Source: Siminovitchia fordii DSM 16014 = CIP 108821
GTDB lineage: Bacteria; Bacillota; Bacilli; Bacillales; Bacillaceae_C
NCBI RefSeq assembly: GCF_000374565.1
Contig: NZ_KB894687.1
Coordinates: 237,136 to 301,135 of the forward strand
Length of the DNA stretch: 64,000 nucleotides
Reading direction: 5' to 3'
This document shows positions 25,242 through 34,110 of this stretch, piece after piece. Positions within the stretch are counted from its first letter, which is position 1; each line of letters starts with the position of its first letter. Below the pieces are notes generated by a model that did not search any database, had not been told where the DNA came from, and was given only the letters and a program-made list of their open reading frames with translations. The position numbers and the translations under genes are program-made.

Positions 25242-26073
25242 TCGGCGGCAGAGATACCATTAGTGCCTGTATTTACAGTAATTCTCGTAGCTCGGTCACT
25301 AATGGCAGCTAAAGGTCCCCGTATTTACGGTAAATCTCGAAGGTCGGTCACTAATCGGGTCAAAAGGTGCCCGTTTTTCTGGTAAATCCCGTGGCCCGGT
25401 CACTAATGGCGGTTAAAGGTTCCCGTACTTACGGTAAATCCCGAAGGTCGGTCACTAATCGGGTCAAAAGGTTCCCGTTTTTAGAGTAAATCCCGTGGCC
25501 CGGTCACTAATGGCAGCTAAAGGTTCCCGTATTTACGGTAAATCTCGAAGGTCGGTCACTAATCGGGTCAAAAGGTGCCTGTTTTTATGGTAAATCCCGT
25601 ATCTGGGTCACTAATCGCCGCCAAAGGTTCCCGTATTTCCAGTAAATCCCTTAGCTCGGTCACTAATCGGGTCAAAAGGTTCCCGTTTTTCTGGTAAATC
25701 CCGAAGGTCGGTCACTAATGGCGGTTAAAGGTTCCCGTATTTGCGGTAAATCCCGTGGCTCGGTCACTAATCGCCGCCAAAGGTTCCCGTTTTTAGAGTA
25801 AATCCCGTGGCCCGGTCACTAATCGGGTCAAAAGGTTCCCGTTTTTAGAGTAAATCCCGTATCTCGGTCACTAATCGGGTCAAAAGGTGCCTGTTTTTCT
25901 GGTAAATCCCGTATCCGGGTCACTAATCGCAGTTAAAGGTTCCCGTATTTACGGTAAATCCCGAAGGTCGGTCACTAATCGGGTCAAAAGGTTCCCGTAT
26001 TTACGGTAAATCCCGTGGCCCGGTCACTAATTGACGTAAAAAGAGCCCGTTATCGCGGAAATCCAAAGAAGCA
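25242..26073. repeat. Tandem array 3: about 16 units of exactly 52 bp
   Basis: GGTCACT recurs at 25294, 25346, 25398 and on to 26022 with constant 52-bp spacing; a degenerate first unit starts near 25242. Conserved blocks: GGTCACTAAT (1-10) and AAAGGTTCCCG (18-28), then GGTAAATCCCG. Two unit types alternate irregularly (CGGGTCA versus GGCGGTT or GGCAGCT after the first block). It shares period and block positions with array 2. It lies between the convergent floT and mreBH genes, and the last units (26022 onward) are diverged. Confidence 0.93.
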
Positions 26074-26160
26074 CTTGGCTGAAAAAGATCATAACGTTGT
26101 GCATTGGCAGGAATATGAAAAAGGAGGACATTTTTTTGCAACCATACCAATGATGCCGGA
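26074..26160 (+). pseudogene. Possible epoxide-hydrolase relic inside the array
   Basis: The frame reads DHNVVHWQEYEKGGHFFATI and then PMMPE, resembling the C-terminal catalytic-His region (WxExxxGGHFxAxxxPE) of epoxide-hydrolase-type alpha/beta hydrolases. Diverged repeat units lie on both sides. Only about 25 residues remain; the assignment is tentative. Confidence 0.45.
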
Positions 26161-26298
26161 AATTAATATCCCTAATCGCAGTAAAAATAGCCCGTTTTAC
26201 GGTAAGTTCCGGAGAGCGGTCATCAGTCTCTCTAAAGAAAAGATCCGCGCTCTCTTTACCTGATTAAACGGGCTTACTGGATGTTCCTTCGAACACTA

Positions 26299-27306
26299 TT
26301 ATTTTCCAACAGTTTGGAGCTGATTTATGAATTTCAATGCCCTTCCAGTACCTATTGCCACAGATTCCAATGGGTTTGGGGCAATATGGACAGGAACAAT
26401 GATTTCTTCACTCAGCCATTCCTGCATGCCATTCAGCAGTGCACCTCCACCGGATAAAACCACACCATGGTCAACTATATCCCCACTTAATTCGGCTGGG
26501 CAATTTTCCAATGTAGCCCGAATTGCTTCCAAAATATGAAGCAATGACTCTTTCAATGATTCCTGAACTTCATAGGAACTTAAAGTGATCGTTTTGGGGA
26601 GACCCGTAACAAGGTCCCGTCCGCGGATATCCATTTTTTTCTCCGGATGGTCAACAAGTGCATAACCGATTTCTATCTTAATGTTTTCTGCTGTCCGCTC
26701 TCCGATCAATAGATTGTAGCTTTTTCTTACGTGTTGAATGATATTATCGTTCAACAAGTCACCGCCGATACGGACGGTATTGCAATTAACAACCCCACCA
26801 TAAGAAATGATGGCTACTTCTGTTGTCCCTCCGCCAATATCAACGACAACATTTGCAACAGGCTCCTCAACAGGAAGGTCGGCTCCAATCGCTGCGGCAA
26901 CCGGCTCCTCGATCAAATGAACATTCTTTGCTCCACAAGATTTGACGGCATCATGGATGGCACGCCTTTCAACAGAGGTAGCCCCCGATGGTGTACAAAC
27001 AACCACATCCGGTTTGCGGATAGTAAATCCCAATGTTTTGCCTGCTTTTTTCATTACGTGCTTCAACATTTGGCTGGTGATGTCAAAATCAGCGATGACC
27101 CCGTCTTGGAGCGGACGGACGGCTGTAATATTGGCAGGTGTTTTGCCGATCATTTCTTTTGCATCCGCTCCAAACGCAACTACTTGCTTTGTATTAGTAT
27201 TAACCGCCACAACAGACGGCTCGTTCAAAATAATCCCTTTGCTTTTTGTATAAACAAGAACATTGGCTGTTCCTAGGTCAATCCCGATTTCAGTACTTGA
27301 AAACAT
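26299..27306 (-). CDS. mreBH: Actin-like cell-shape protein MreBH
   Basis: 335 residues, the same length as B. subtilis MreBH. Starts [19 protein letters not shown] (phosphate 1 loop); [14 protein letters not shown] (phosphate 2) near residue 165; [13 protein letters not shown] (adenosine loop) near residue 290; conserved [15 protein letters not shown]. Forms membrane-bound filaments that guide lateral wall synthesis and LytE. The ATG at 27306 sits after AAGGTGG; the GTG three codons earlier overlaps that box. Identity as MreBH rather than Mbl or MreB rests on the N-terminus and [13 protein letters not shown] context. Confidence 0.88.
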   Translation of the reverse strand: MFSSTEIGIDLGTANVLVYTKSKGIILNEPSVVAVNTNTKQVVAFGADAKEMIGKTPANITAVRPLQDGVIADFDITSQMLKHVMKKAGKTLGFTIRKPDVVVCTPSGATSVERRAIHDAVKSCGAKNVHLIEEPVAAAIGADLPVEEPVANVVVDIGGGTTEVAIISYGGVVNCNTVRIGGDLLNDNIIQHVRKSYNLLIGERTAENIKIEIGYALVDHPEKKMDIRGRDLVTGLPKTITLSSYEVQESLKESLLHILEAIRATLENCPAELSGDIVDHGVVLSGGGALLNGMQEWLSEEIIVPVHIAPNPLESVAIGTGRALKFINQLQTVGK

Positions 27307-27540
27307 ATGTACCACCTTGCCTTTACTTGTAATATCCTAGATTAAGTATAATAAATTTATAGGGATATTTCTTGCTGTTTTTGGCAAGTGGAAGAAATTG
27401 TTACAGACAAAAAAGCCCAAAAACCGACATAAGCGTTGATAATTCACTGATTTTGTTATTACCTTGACGGTGGCTGTTATATAAACTTAAACTTCCTGTA
27501 AAATTATAGCGGAATTGTAATCATCCAATATATTCCTGTA

Positions 27541-28056
27541 TTACAGGCTTAAATTTGAAAAAAAATCAGCCAAATCTTTGCTTTCTTTTTTCCTTTGTTG
27601 GCGATTGGCTGCCCGGCCTTTGGCTGTCTCATTGAGCCAGCGTTCTTCTTCCGACTCAGGGATCGCCTTTGGTACAGGGCTTGGACGACCATTTTCATCC
27701 AAAGCGACGAATGTAAGGAAAGAAAAAGCCGCAAGTGATTTTTCACCTGTAATCAAGTGTTCAGACAAGACCTTTACAAATACTTCCATCGATGTCGTAC
27801 CGCTCCAGGTTACGATCGCTTCCATTGTAACGGCATCGCCTATCCGGATAGGTTTAAGAAAATCGACAGAATCCGTTGATACCGTGACGACCGGTTTGCG
27901 AGAGAACCTGGCTGCAGCAATGGAAGCTACATCATCTACATCAGACATTAACTTTCCCCCAAATAAATTGCCATGATGGTTCGTATCAGGAGGGGATACG
28001 TGGCTTGTTTTTATAGTCAGTGATTCTTTCATTTTTTTACTTGGCTGTTGTTGCAT
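27541..28056 (-). CDS. ykhA: Acyl-CoA thioesterase (YkhA-like hotdog protein)
   Basis: 171 residues, single hotdog domain: TSHVSPPDTNHHGNLFGGKLMSDVDDVASIAA with the catalytic Asn/His/Asp segment, VVTVSTDSVDFLKPIRIGD, and GTTSMEVFVKVLSEHLITGE. It hydrolyses acyl-CoA; chain preference unknown. A Lys/Arg-rich C-terminal tail follows. Start at ATG 28056 with AAAGAGGTG upstream, rather than the GTG three codons earlier. Confidence 0.85.
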   Translation of the reverse strand: MQQQPSKKMKESLTIKTSHVSPPDTNHHGNLFGGKLMSDVDDVASIAAARFSRKPVVTVSTDSVDFLKPIRIGDAVTMEAIVTWSGTTSMEVFVKVLSEHLITGEKSLAAFSFLTFVALDENGRPSPVPKAIPESEEERWLNETAKGRAANRQQRKKESKDLADFFSNLSL

Positions 28057-28242
28057 TCTTTTCACCTCTTTGATGTCAAACTGCTATTCATTATACCCAA
28101 TAGTCAAAAATAGTGTATATTTCGTGTTTATTATTACATATTTAAGGGTAAAGATGAGTGTGCTTTCCATTCATTTTGACTTTAGGCGTCTCTGGCCACC
28201 GTGTTTTTGTGAATATTTTTAAAGAAGAGGGGAGATGTCACA

Positions 28243-28488
28243 ATGGATAAGCTGCCAAAAAGAGTTATGTACAATCCAGATGGTTCCTCTATGATGAAGC
28301 GATGGGACGATTCAGTAATTGTCAATGGAAAACAAGAATCAGCCTTTGCAACTAGGAATCCTGTTGGATCGGGTAACGGCCAAAAAGGTTCTGCGAATAT
28401 TCAATTGTTGGACGAGCTAGATGACTTCGAAGAACGTTATTTGGATGAAATAGGATATAATTGGGCAACGGAAATTGATTATTATTAG
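28243..28488 (+). CDS. Small acidic hypothetical protein
   Basis: 81 residues, C-terminus strongly acidic (LLDELDDFEERYLDEIGYNWATEIDYY). Good ribosome-binding site (GAGGGGAGATG) before the ATG. No span or known motif. A long hairpin with a T-run follows, so this is its own transcription unit. I do not recognise the family. Confidence 0.55.
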   Translation: MDKLPKRVMYNPDGSSMMKRWDDSVIVNGKQESAFATRNPVGSGNGQKGSANIQLLDELDDFEERYLDEIGYNWATEIDYY

Positions 28489-28511
28489 GTTTTTTACATG
28501 CTTCATGTTAT

Positions 28512-28572
28512 GCTCCCGTTTCGATGAACGGATGAATAAATCATCTGTTTAGCCTTATAGGGAGCTTTTTAT
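28512..28572 (+). terminator. Long terminator hairpin
   Basis: Outer stem GCTCCC / GGGAGC, inner imperfect pairing, then TTTTTATG, downstream of the acidic small gene. Confidence 0.65.
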
Positions 28573-29009
28573 GGCCGATCAATAATATTGAATAATGCAA
28601 GAACAAAAGGTTCTTTTGACTGTCAAAGGAAGTTGCTGACATGCAGATACGTTAATAAAAAAGGTCCTGGACATGTCCAAGTACGATATATCCCGCTATT
28701 GACTTAAAGTTGTCCTAATGTGCTGGATTGTATCCTGAAGGAGGGTTAAGCTTTTTATTATATTCAGAGGATGGGGTCAAAAAGTTGAAAAAGTAAAAAT
28801 CGGTGCTTCAATAAGGATGCGAAACAAGGCGCTGAATAATTATAGTCATTGTCATTGATGTTTGACAGTGAAAAATGGTTGAGAAATCTTGGGTTGCTCA
28901 TGACTTCTCAACCATTCCGAACAGACCCTATAAACTGAGGCTTGGCATTTTTGCTGAGCCTCTTTTGCATGCAGTCATTAATCCAAGGGCGGCAGCCTGC
29001 TACATTTTA
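28573..29009. other. Intergenic with two hairpins
   Basis: At 28875-28914 the arms ATGGTTGAGAA / TTCTCAACCAT flank an 18-nt loop. At 28937-28962 GAGGCT / AGCCTC is followed by TTTTGC. Together they resemble a short structured RNA with terminator, or tandem terminators on the plus strand. No gene is supported. Confidence 0.4.
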
Positions 29010-30242
29010 TTAAAAAGCCCAATCCCCGTTCCTGAATACTGGTTCGCTTTCCCCTGATTCAAGAATTCCGTCGATATCCATCCGTTCGGAGCCGATCATA
29101 AAGTCTACATGGGTAATACTTGTATTCAATCCGTTCTTCTCCAGTTCATCCTGGCTCATGTTCTTACCGCCTTCGAGACAGAAGGCATAGGCGCTTCCGA
29201 TGGCGATATGGTTGGATGCATTTTCGTCAAACAGGGTGTTATAAAATAAGATGTTTGACTGGGAAATTGGAGAATTGAATGGAACGAGCGCGATCTCACC
29301 AAGGTACTGTGAACCTTCGTCCGTATCAACCAGCCCCTTCAGAATATCTTCGCCTTCCTCTGCTTTTACGTCCACAATTCTTCCTTTTTCGAAAGTTAGT
29401 GTGAATCCATCAATAATGTTGCCGCCGTAGCTGAGGGGCTTGGTATTCGACACAATGCCGTCCACACCGTATTTATACGGTACTGTAAAAACTTCCTCTG
29501 TAGGCATGTTAGCCATGAATTCGTTTCCTTTTTCATTGATACTTCCCGCCCCTACCCAAAGATGGCCATTTGGCAGCTCAATTGTCAAATCGGTCCCGGG
29601 AGCTTTATAATGAAGTTTTTTAAAGCGTCGTTTATTTAAATAATCAACTTTTTCGTCTAAGCTGCGGTCATGGTCCTTCCAGGCTTGGATTGGATCTTCG
29701 AGGTCCGCCCTTGTCGCTTTGAAGATTGCATCCCATAGCTTTTTGACACGCTCCTCGGGAGGAACATCAGGAAAGACTTTCTTTGCCCAATCTTCGGAAG
29801 GCGCAGCGATGACGGTCCAGCTGATTTTATCCGATTGAATGTATTGGCGAAATTTTTGCATCGCTTTTCCTGCTGTTTTCTGGAAGTTAGCAATCCGGTT
29901 GGGATCAACCCCTTTCAACAAATCAGGTCCGGAAGAAACGACAGACATGAAGGCTGCACCGTTTTCCGCTAACTCTTCCATTTCTTTTGCACGCCACTGA
30001 GGGTACTCATGAAAAGCTTCATCTGGCGCCATATCATATTTCAGCCGCGTCACGATATCGTCGGTCCAATTGACAATTACGTTATTGGCTTCAGCTTCAT
30101 ATGCCTTTTTTACTACAAGGCGAATGAATTCTGCATTATTAATCGCTGCATTCACCACAAGTGTCTGCCCTTTTTGAATATTAACGCCAACCTTTACAGC
30201 AAGCTCTGCATACTTTTCGAGTTTTTCCTGAAAATCAGCCAT
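29010..30242 (-). CDS. ampS: M29-family aminopeptidase (AmpS-like)
   Basis: 410 residues, full length for the M29 thermophilic aminopeptidase family. Metal-ligand and catalytic segments are visible: TVPYKYGVDGIVSNTKPL, the Glu in LGEIALVP near residue 316, HIAIGSAYAFCLEGG near residue 345 and THVDFMIGSERMDIDGI near residue 380. It releases N-terminal residues from peptides in the cytosol. ATG at 30242 follows GAAGGAGAATG. Monocistronic. Confidence 0.92.
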   Translation of the reverse strand: MADFQEKLEKYAELAVKVGVNIQKGQTLVVNAAINNAEFIRLVVKKAYEAEANNVIVNWTDDIVTRLKYDMAPDEAFHEYPQWRAKEMEELAENGAAFMSVVSSGPDLLKGVDPNRIANFQKTAGKAMQKFRQYIQSDKISWTVIAAPSEDWAKKVFPDVPPEERVKKLWDAIFKATRADLEDPIQAWKDHDRSLDEKVDYLNKRRFKKLHYKAPGTDLTIELPNGHLWVGAGSINEKGNEFMANMPTEEVFTVPYKYGVDGIVSNTKPLSYGGNIIDGFTLTFEKGRIVDVKAEEGEDILKGLVDTDEGSQYLGEIALVPFNSPISQSNILFYNTLFDENASNHIAIGSAYAFCLEGGKNMSQDELEKNGLNTSITHVDFMIGSERMDIDGILESGESEPVFRNGDWAF

Positions 30243-30310
30243 TTACATTCTCCTTCACAAAAAGTAGTTTGTTTTATTTTAACAGGATAGGAAGGTAAAT
30301 CCAATGTTAC

Positions 30311-30751
30311 TTATTGCTCCATTCCTAACAAAGCTCGATAATCAAATGGTGATTTTACGATGTCTGCAAGTGTGTACTCATCCAAGACAGCCAAATAAGC
30401 GGACAGGGCGCTGTTAAGGACATGCTTTAAGCCGCAGATAGGGGAAATGACACAGCGTGAAGGCCCGTCCCCGAAGCATTCCACTATATTAAAATCATCT
30501 TCTGTTTTCCGGACAACTTCCCCGATATTGATTTCTTCAGGAGGAAGGGCCAGCTTAATTCCACCTCTTCGGCCGCGAATCGTATGAATGACACCCATTT
30601 TTCCGAGTTCATGGATCACTTTTGTTAAATGGTTTCTTGAGATGCTGTAAGCTTCTGCGATCTCTGTAATATTTGCTAATTCTCCCGGCTTTTTCAATGC
30701 AAGATATATTAATACACGTAAAGAATAATCAGTGTAGTTTGTTAATTTCAT
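30311..30751 (-). CDS. nsrR: Nitric-oxide-sensing Rrf2 repressor NsrR
   Basis: 146 residues. Winged-helix N-terminus (MKLTNYTDYSLRVLIYLALK, ISRNHLTKVIHELGKMG, TIRGRRGGIKLA) and the cluster-binding segment CFGDGPSRCVISPICGL with three Cys that hold the [4Fe-4S] cluster. NO destroys the cluster and relieves repression. Divergent from hmp, its classic target, with two NsrR-like sites between them. ATG at 30751 gives the B. subtilis length; the longer frame has no better ribosome-binding site. Confidence 0.93.
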   Translation of the reverse strand: MKLTNYTDYSLRVLIYLALKKPGELANITEIAEAYSISRNHLTKVIHELGKMGVIHTIRGRRGGIKLALPPEEINIGEVVRKTEDDFNIVECFGDGPSRCVISPICGLKHVLNSALSAYLAVLDEYTLADIVKSPFDYRALLGMEQ

Positions 30752-30830
30752 TTTTCCATCACCATCAATAATCATACCATTTTAGTGCCATAAAGGGCAG
30801 TACAGCGCTCTGTTAAAGGATTATATAAAG

Positions 30831-30848
30831 GTATATTTAAAATGCATG
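30831..30848. promoter_or_regulatory. NsrR-like operator, nsrR-proximal
   Basis: Read on the minus strand ATGCATTTTAAATATAC, close to the Bacillus NsrR consensus with central TTTTAAA flanked by AT-rich half-sites. Likely autoregulatory. Confidence 0.55.
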
Positions 30849-30944
30849 TTTTGTGAACAATTTGCGTCGGGTTTTTGTCAGCTTTTTTAAACATCATTGA
30901 AAGGGATTGTGGCATATATCCGCATACATTAAAGTGGAATTAAA

Positions 30945-30964
30945 GATAGATTTTAAATACATCT
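30945..30964 (+). promoter_or_regulatory. NsrR-like operator, hmp-proximal
   Basis: ATAGATTTTAAATACAT, shares TTTTAAATA with the other site and ends 19 bp before the hmp start codon, so a bound repressor would cover the transcription start region. Confidence 0.65.
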
Positions 30965-30983
30965 TTTCTAAGGAGAATGAAAA

Positions 30984-32204
30984 ATGGCTCTTTCACAAAA
31001 AACGATCGACATTATCAAATCAACCGTTCCAGTGTTGGAAGTGCATGGTGTAACAATTACTTCTACTTTTTACAAAAATATGTTTAGCAATCATCCTGAA
31101 CTGCTGAACATTTTCAACCATGCAAATCAATCTCAAGGACGACAACAAACAGCGCTTGCAAACATGGTATTGGCAGCAGCCAAAAATATTGACCAATTGG
31201 AAAGTGTACTTCCTGCAGTTGTACAGGTGGCACATAAACACCGCGGTCTTGGAGTAAAGCCTGAACATTATCCGATCGTAGGAAAACATCTATTGGAAGC
31301 CATTAAAGAAGTTCTTGGGGATGCAGCCACAGATGAAATTATCAATGCATGGGCCGAAGCATACGGCGTTATAGCACAAGTATTTATCGACATCGAAACT
31401 AACATGTATGAATCGGCAAAAGGCCAGATCGGAGGCTGGGGTGACTTTAAAGAATTGGAAGTCGTCGATAAAGTGAAAGAAAGTGATGTCATTACTTCTT
31501 TCTACTTCAAAGCAAAAGACGGCCAGCCCCTTCCAACATATGAGCCTGGCCAATATATAACAGTAAGGGTTCAGATACCCGGTGAAAAGTATATGCTAAA
31601 CCGGCAATACAGCCTATCTTGTGCACCAGGCAATGATTATTACAGAATCTCCGTTAAAAGAGAGGCAGATTTCGAACCGAATGGGAAGGTTTCCAATTAT
31701 ATTCATGATCATTTGAACGTAGGGGATACAATTGAGGCAAGTGCTCCGGCAGGTAACTTCATATTGAATATGGAAGAAACTGCACCAGTCGCTCTCATTA
31801 GCGGTGGAGTAGGACTTACTCCGATGATGAGTATGCTCGAAACTCTGGTGAACAGCAATTCTGATCGTGAAGTGACATTCATTCATTCAGCAAGAAATGA
31901 AAGGGTACATGCTTTTAGTAAAGAAGCATGTGAAATGGCAGGGAATCTACAGAATGGAAGGTGCTATTACGCCTACCAAGATCCTGTAAATAAAGATGGC
32001 GGACATCATTTCACCGGTCATTTCACAAAAGAGTTTTTGGCAGAGAAAATCTCCAATGATACCATTTGCTATGTATGCGGACCGGTGCCATTTTTGAAAA
32101 ATATCGTAACCATGCTGTCAGAATTAGGCGTATCCGATGAAAATATCCGTTATGAATTTTTCGGACCTGCGATGGCGTTGGAAAAAGTGGGGGCAGCAAT
32201 CTAG
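30984..32204 (+). CDS. hmp: Flavohaemoglobin (nitric oxide dioxygenase)
   Basis: 406 residues in three domains: globin (1-140, proximal His in VAHKHRGLGVKPEHY near residue 85), FAD-binding barrel (about 150-260, NRQYSLS motif binding FAD), NAD-binding (LISGGVGLTPMMSM near 273, CGPVPFL near 360). Oxidises NO to nitrate with O2 and NAD(P)H. Divergent from nsrR with an operator in the promoter. Start ATG after AAGGAGAATG. Confidence 0.96.
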   Translation: MALSQKTIDIIKSTVPVLEVHGVTITSTFYKNMFSNHPELLNIFNHANQSQGRQQTALANMVLAAAKNIDQLESVLPAVVQVAHKHRGLGVKPEHYPIVGKHLLEAIKEVLGDAATDEIINAWAEAYGVIAQVFIDIETNMYESAKGQIGGWGDFKELEVVDKVKESDVITSFYFKAKDGQPLPTYEPGQYITVRVQIPGEKYMLNRQYSLSCAPGNDYYRISVKREADFEPNGKVSNYIHDHLNVGDTIEASAPAGNFILNMEETAPVALISGGVGLTPMMSMLETLVNSNSDREVTFIHSARNERVHAFSKEACEMAGNLQNGRCYYAYQDPVNKDGGHHFTGHFTKEFLAEKISNDTICYVCGPVPFLKNIVTMLSELGVSDENIRYEFFGPAMALEKVGAAI

Positions 32205-32299
32205 GGAAATAAGGCAAAATGCTGTGGGATAAAGGAAACATGGTGACAAGGCACAGCAGGGGGTTGCTGGGCCTTGACCCTACTATGTAAGAACGAAAA

Positions 32300-32326
32300 G
32301 ACCGGGCGGCAATTGTCGCCCGGTTC
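32300..32326. terminator. Bidirectional terminator between hmp and znuA
   Basis: ACCGGGCG / CGCCCGGT stem with AATTGT-containing loop. T-rich on the minus side (TCTTTT), just past the znuA stop. Confidence 0.75.
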
Positions 32327-32330
32327 CATA

Positions 32331-33293
32331 TTATTCGAACAACGCTTTTTTCAGCGTTTCAATATTTTTATCCATAATACTGAAATAGTCTTCTTTGTCT
32401 TGTTTATCTTTTTCAGTGATATATTCCAGGTTGTGCAAAGTGAGCGGTTTTGTCCCCGTTTCCTTTTGAATGGTATCTACAACCTTTGTCACCGGGTTTT
32501 GATCATAAATAATATATTTCATGTGATGTTTTTTAGCGGTTTCTATAATACCTTGCAGTTGTTTTTGGGATGGTTCATTTTCGGAACTTATGCCTGTGAT
32601 GCTGATTTGTTCCAATCCGTAACGGTGTCCCCAATAGCCGTAGGCTGCATGCGAAACCAAAATTTCCTTTCGATCAGCCGATTCGATCACTGTTCGTAAA
32701 TCGGTATCCAGCTGTTGAAGTTTCGCTTTTAAATCCTGATAATTTTTTTCAAAATCTTTTTTAGCGGAAGGCATCTCTTCGCTGAGTGCATTCTTGATGT
32801 TTTCTGCCATGATTGTTGCGTTTTCGGGGTCTATCCAAATATGGGGATCTTTATCATGATGATGCCCATCGTCATGCCCGTGTTCCTCATGTTCATGCTC
32901 CTCATTTCCATGTTGCTCTTCACTGCTTAATAATTGAACACCTTCGGAAGCTTCAACTTTCACGACTTTTTCATTTTTTAGTGAACTCTCCATTTTTCCA
33001 ATAAATGACTCGAGGCCTCCACCGTTAAATATCAACAAGTCCGAATCGGCAATGTCCATCATTGTCTTCATGGTAGGTTCATACGTATGGGCATCGGCTC
33101 CCGCAGGGTAGACGCTTTTTACTTCTACATGTTTACCACCAATCTTTTTTGTAAAATCTTCGATGGGAAAGATCGTTGTGTAAACTGTCAAAGTATCTTT
33201 ACTCTTTTTGTTATCTTGAGCTGCATTTTCACGGCAGCCTGCCAATATAAAAATGGTAATCAAAAACAGGACGATAAAATGTTTTATCTTCAT
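32331..33293 (-). CDS. znuA: Zinc-binding ABC-transporter lipoprotein (ZnuA/AdcA type)
   Basis: 320 residues. Lipoprotein signal peptide with lipobox LAGC (Cys20). Cluster A-I solute-binding fold with ligand motifs AHTYEP near residue 68, DPHIWIDP near 150 and VSHAAYGYWGHRYGL near 214. Between the first two lies a His/Glu-rich zinc loop (HEHEEHGHDDGHHHDKD), the mark of zinc rather than manganese transporters. The permease and ATPase genes are not adjacent. A perfect Zur box lies about 57 bp upstream. Confidence 0.9.
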   Translation of the reverse strand: MKIKHFIVLFLITIFILAGCRENAAQDNKKSKDTLTVYTTIFPIEDFTKKIGGKHVEVKSVYPAGADAHTYEPTMKTMMDIADSDLLIFNGGGLESFIGKMESSLKNEKVVKVEASEGVQLLSSEEQHGNEEHEHEEHGHDDGHHHDKDPHIWIDPENATIMAENIKNALSEEMPSAKKDFEKNYQDLKAKLQQLDTDLRTVIESADRKEILVSHAAYGYWGHRYGLEQISITGISSENEPSQKQLQGIIETAKKHHMKYIIYDQNPVTKVVDTIQKETGTKPLTLHNLEYITEKDKQDKEDYFSIMDKNIETLKKALFE

Positions 33294-33349
33294 CCCTTCA
33301 ATCCTTTCCGTATGAGTTTCCCTTAATAAAATATGTTGTTAACCTTTAT

Positions 33350-33370
33350 AAATCGTAATGATTACGATTT
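33350..33370. promoter_or_regulatory. Zur box
   Basis: Perfect palindrome with ten-base arms (AAATCGTAAT and its complement) around one central G, identical to the Bacillus Zur consensus TCGTAATNATTACGA. It should repress znuA when zinc is sufficient. Confidence 0.93.
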
Positions 33371-33607
33371 GTATTATAATATAAAAAAATGGGGAGGGCA
33401 AGAGGATTTTGTTCTCAAAAAGGGCGATATTCCTAGCAAGCATATGTTAAGTGGAAAGTACTGGGACACATCAATTTGCTTGTCCGGATTTTTCCAACCA
33501 TGCAATCAAGTATTTTATTTAGTAAATAATCGTTGCGATCTATGCGTAAATTAAAAATGCTTGATAAAATAAAGAAAATACCGGTTAAAAATAAGGAGGG
33601 CAACACA

Positions 33608-33985
33608 ATGGATAAGTTTTTTAACATATCAGAGGATAAAATCCGAAAAGCCTATGAAAATGGGGAATTTGACAATCTTCCGGGGAAAGGAAAGCCGCTC
33701 CCCCCTGACAAATTGGAGGGAATTCCCGATGATTTAAAAATGGCATACCGAGTACTGCATAACGCCGGTTTTTCTCCAGAGGAAATGAATGCAAAGAAAG
33801 AACTGATGACAATAGAGGACTTGATCCGGCACTCGGAAGATGAACTTGAAACCGAAGAATTAAAAAAACAATTAAGTGAAAAGTTGTTGAAATATAATAG
33901 TATGCTCTCAAAAAAAGGAATTAAGACGAATTCTTCCGTTTTTAAACGATATGAGCACAAAATTGAAAAAAGGCTTTTTGACTAA
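33608..33985 (+). CDS. DUF1992 (DnaJC28-like conserved region) protein
   Basis: 125 residues. The N-terminal signature ISEDKIRKAYENGEFDNLPGKGKPL defines DUF1992, found alone in bacteria and in the eukaryotic DNAJC28. No J domain here. The C-terminal half is charged and helical. Function unknown. Start ATG at 33608 behind AAGGAGGG; upstream in-frame codons have no ribosome-binding site. Confidence 0.85.
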   Translation: MDKFFNISEDKIRKAYENGEFDNLPGKGKPLPPDKLEGIPDDLKMAYRVLHNAGFSPEEMNAKKELMTIEDLIRHSEDELETEELKKQLSEKLLKYNSMLSKKGIKTNSSVFKRYEHKIEKRLFD

Positions 33986-34110
33986 AGAACGGGCATTGGG
34001 CATCACATCAAACGCGGGATTTTTCCTTCTCTAGTAATTTCCTCTGCTTGCTATGAATATATTTTTATTATATAATTTATTTTCGGAATATTAGAAATGG
34101 AGGGGAGTTC

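Noticed and set aside
25173..26263. 70- and 82-codon frames in and after the third array
   Set aside because: They follow repeat units without start signals; only the short hydrolase-like peptide in the last one seemed meaningful.
32813..33004. His-rich plus-strand frame opposite znuA
   Set aside because: It mirrors the His-rich loop of ZnuA on the opposite strand and has no start signals.
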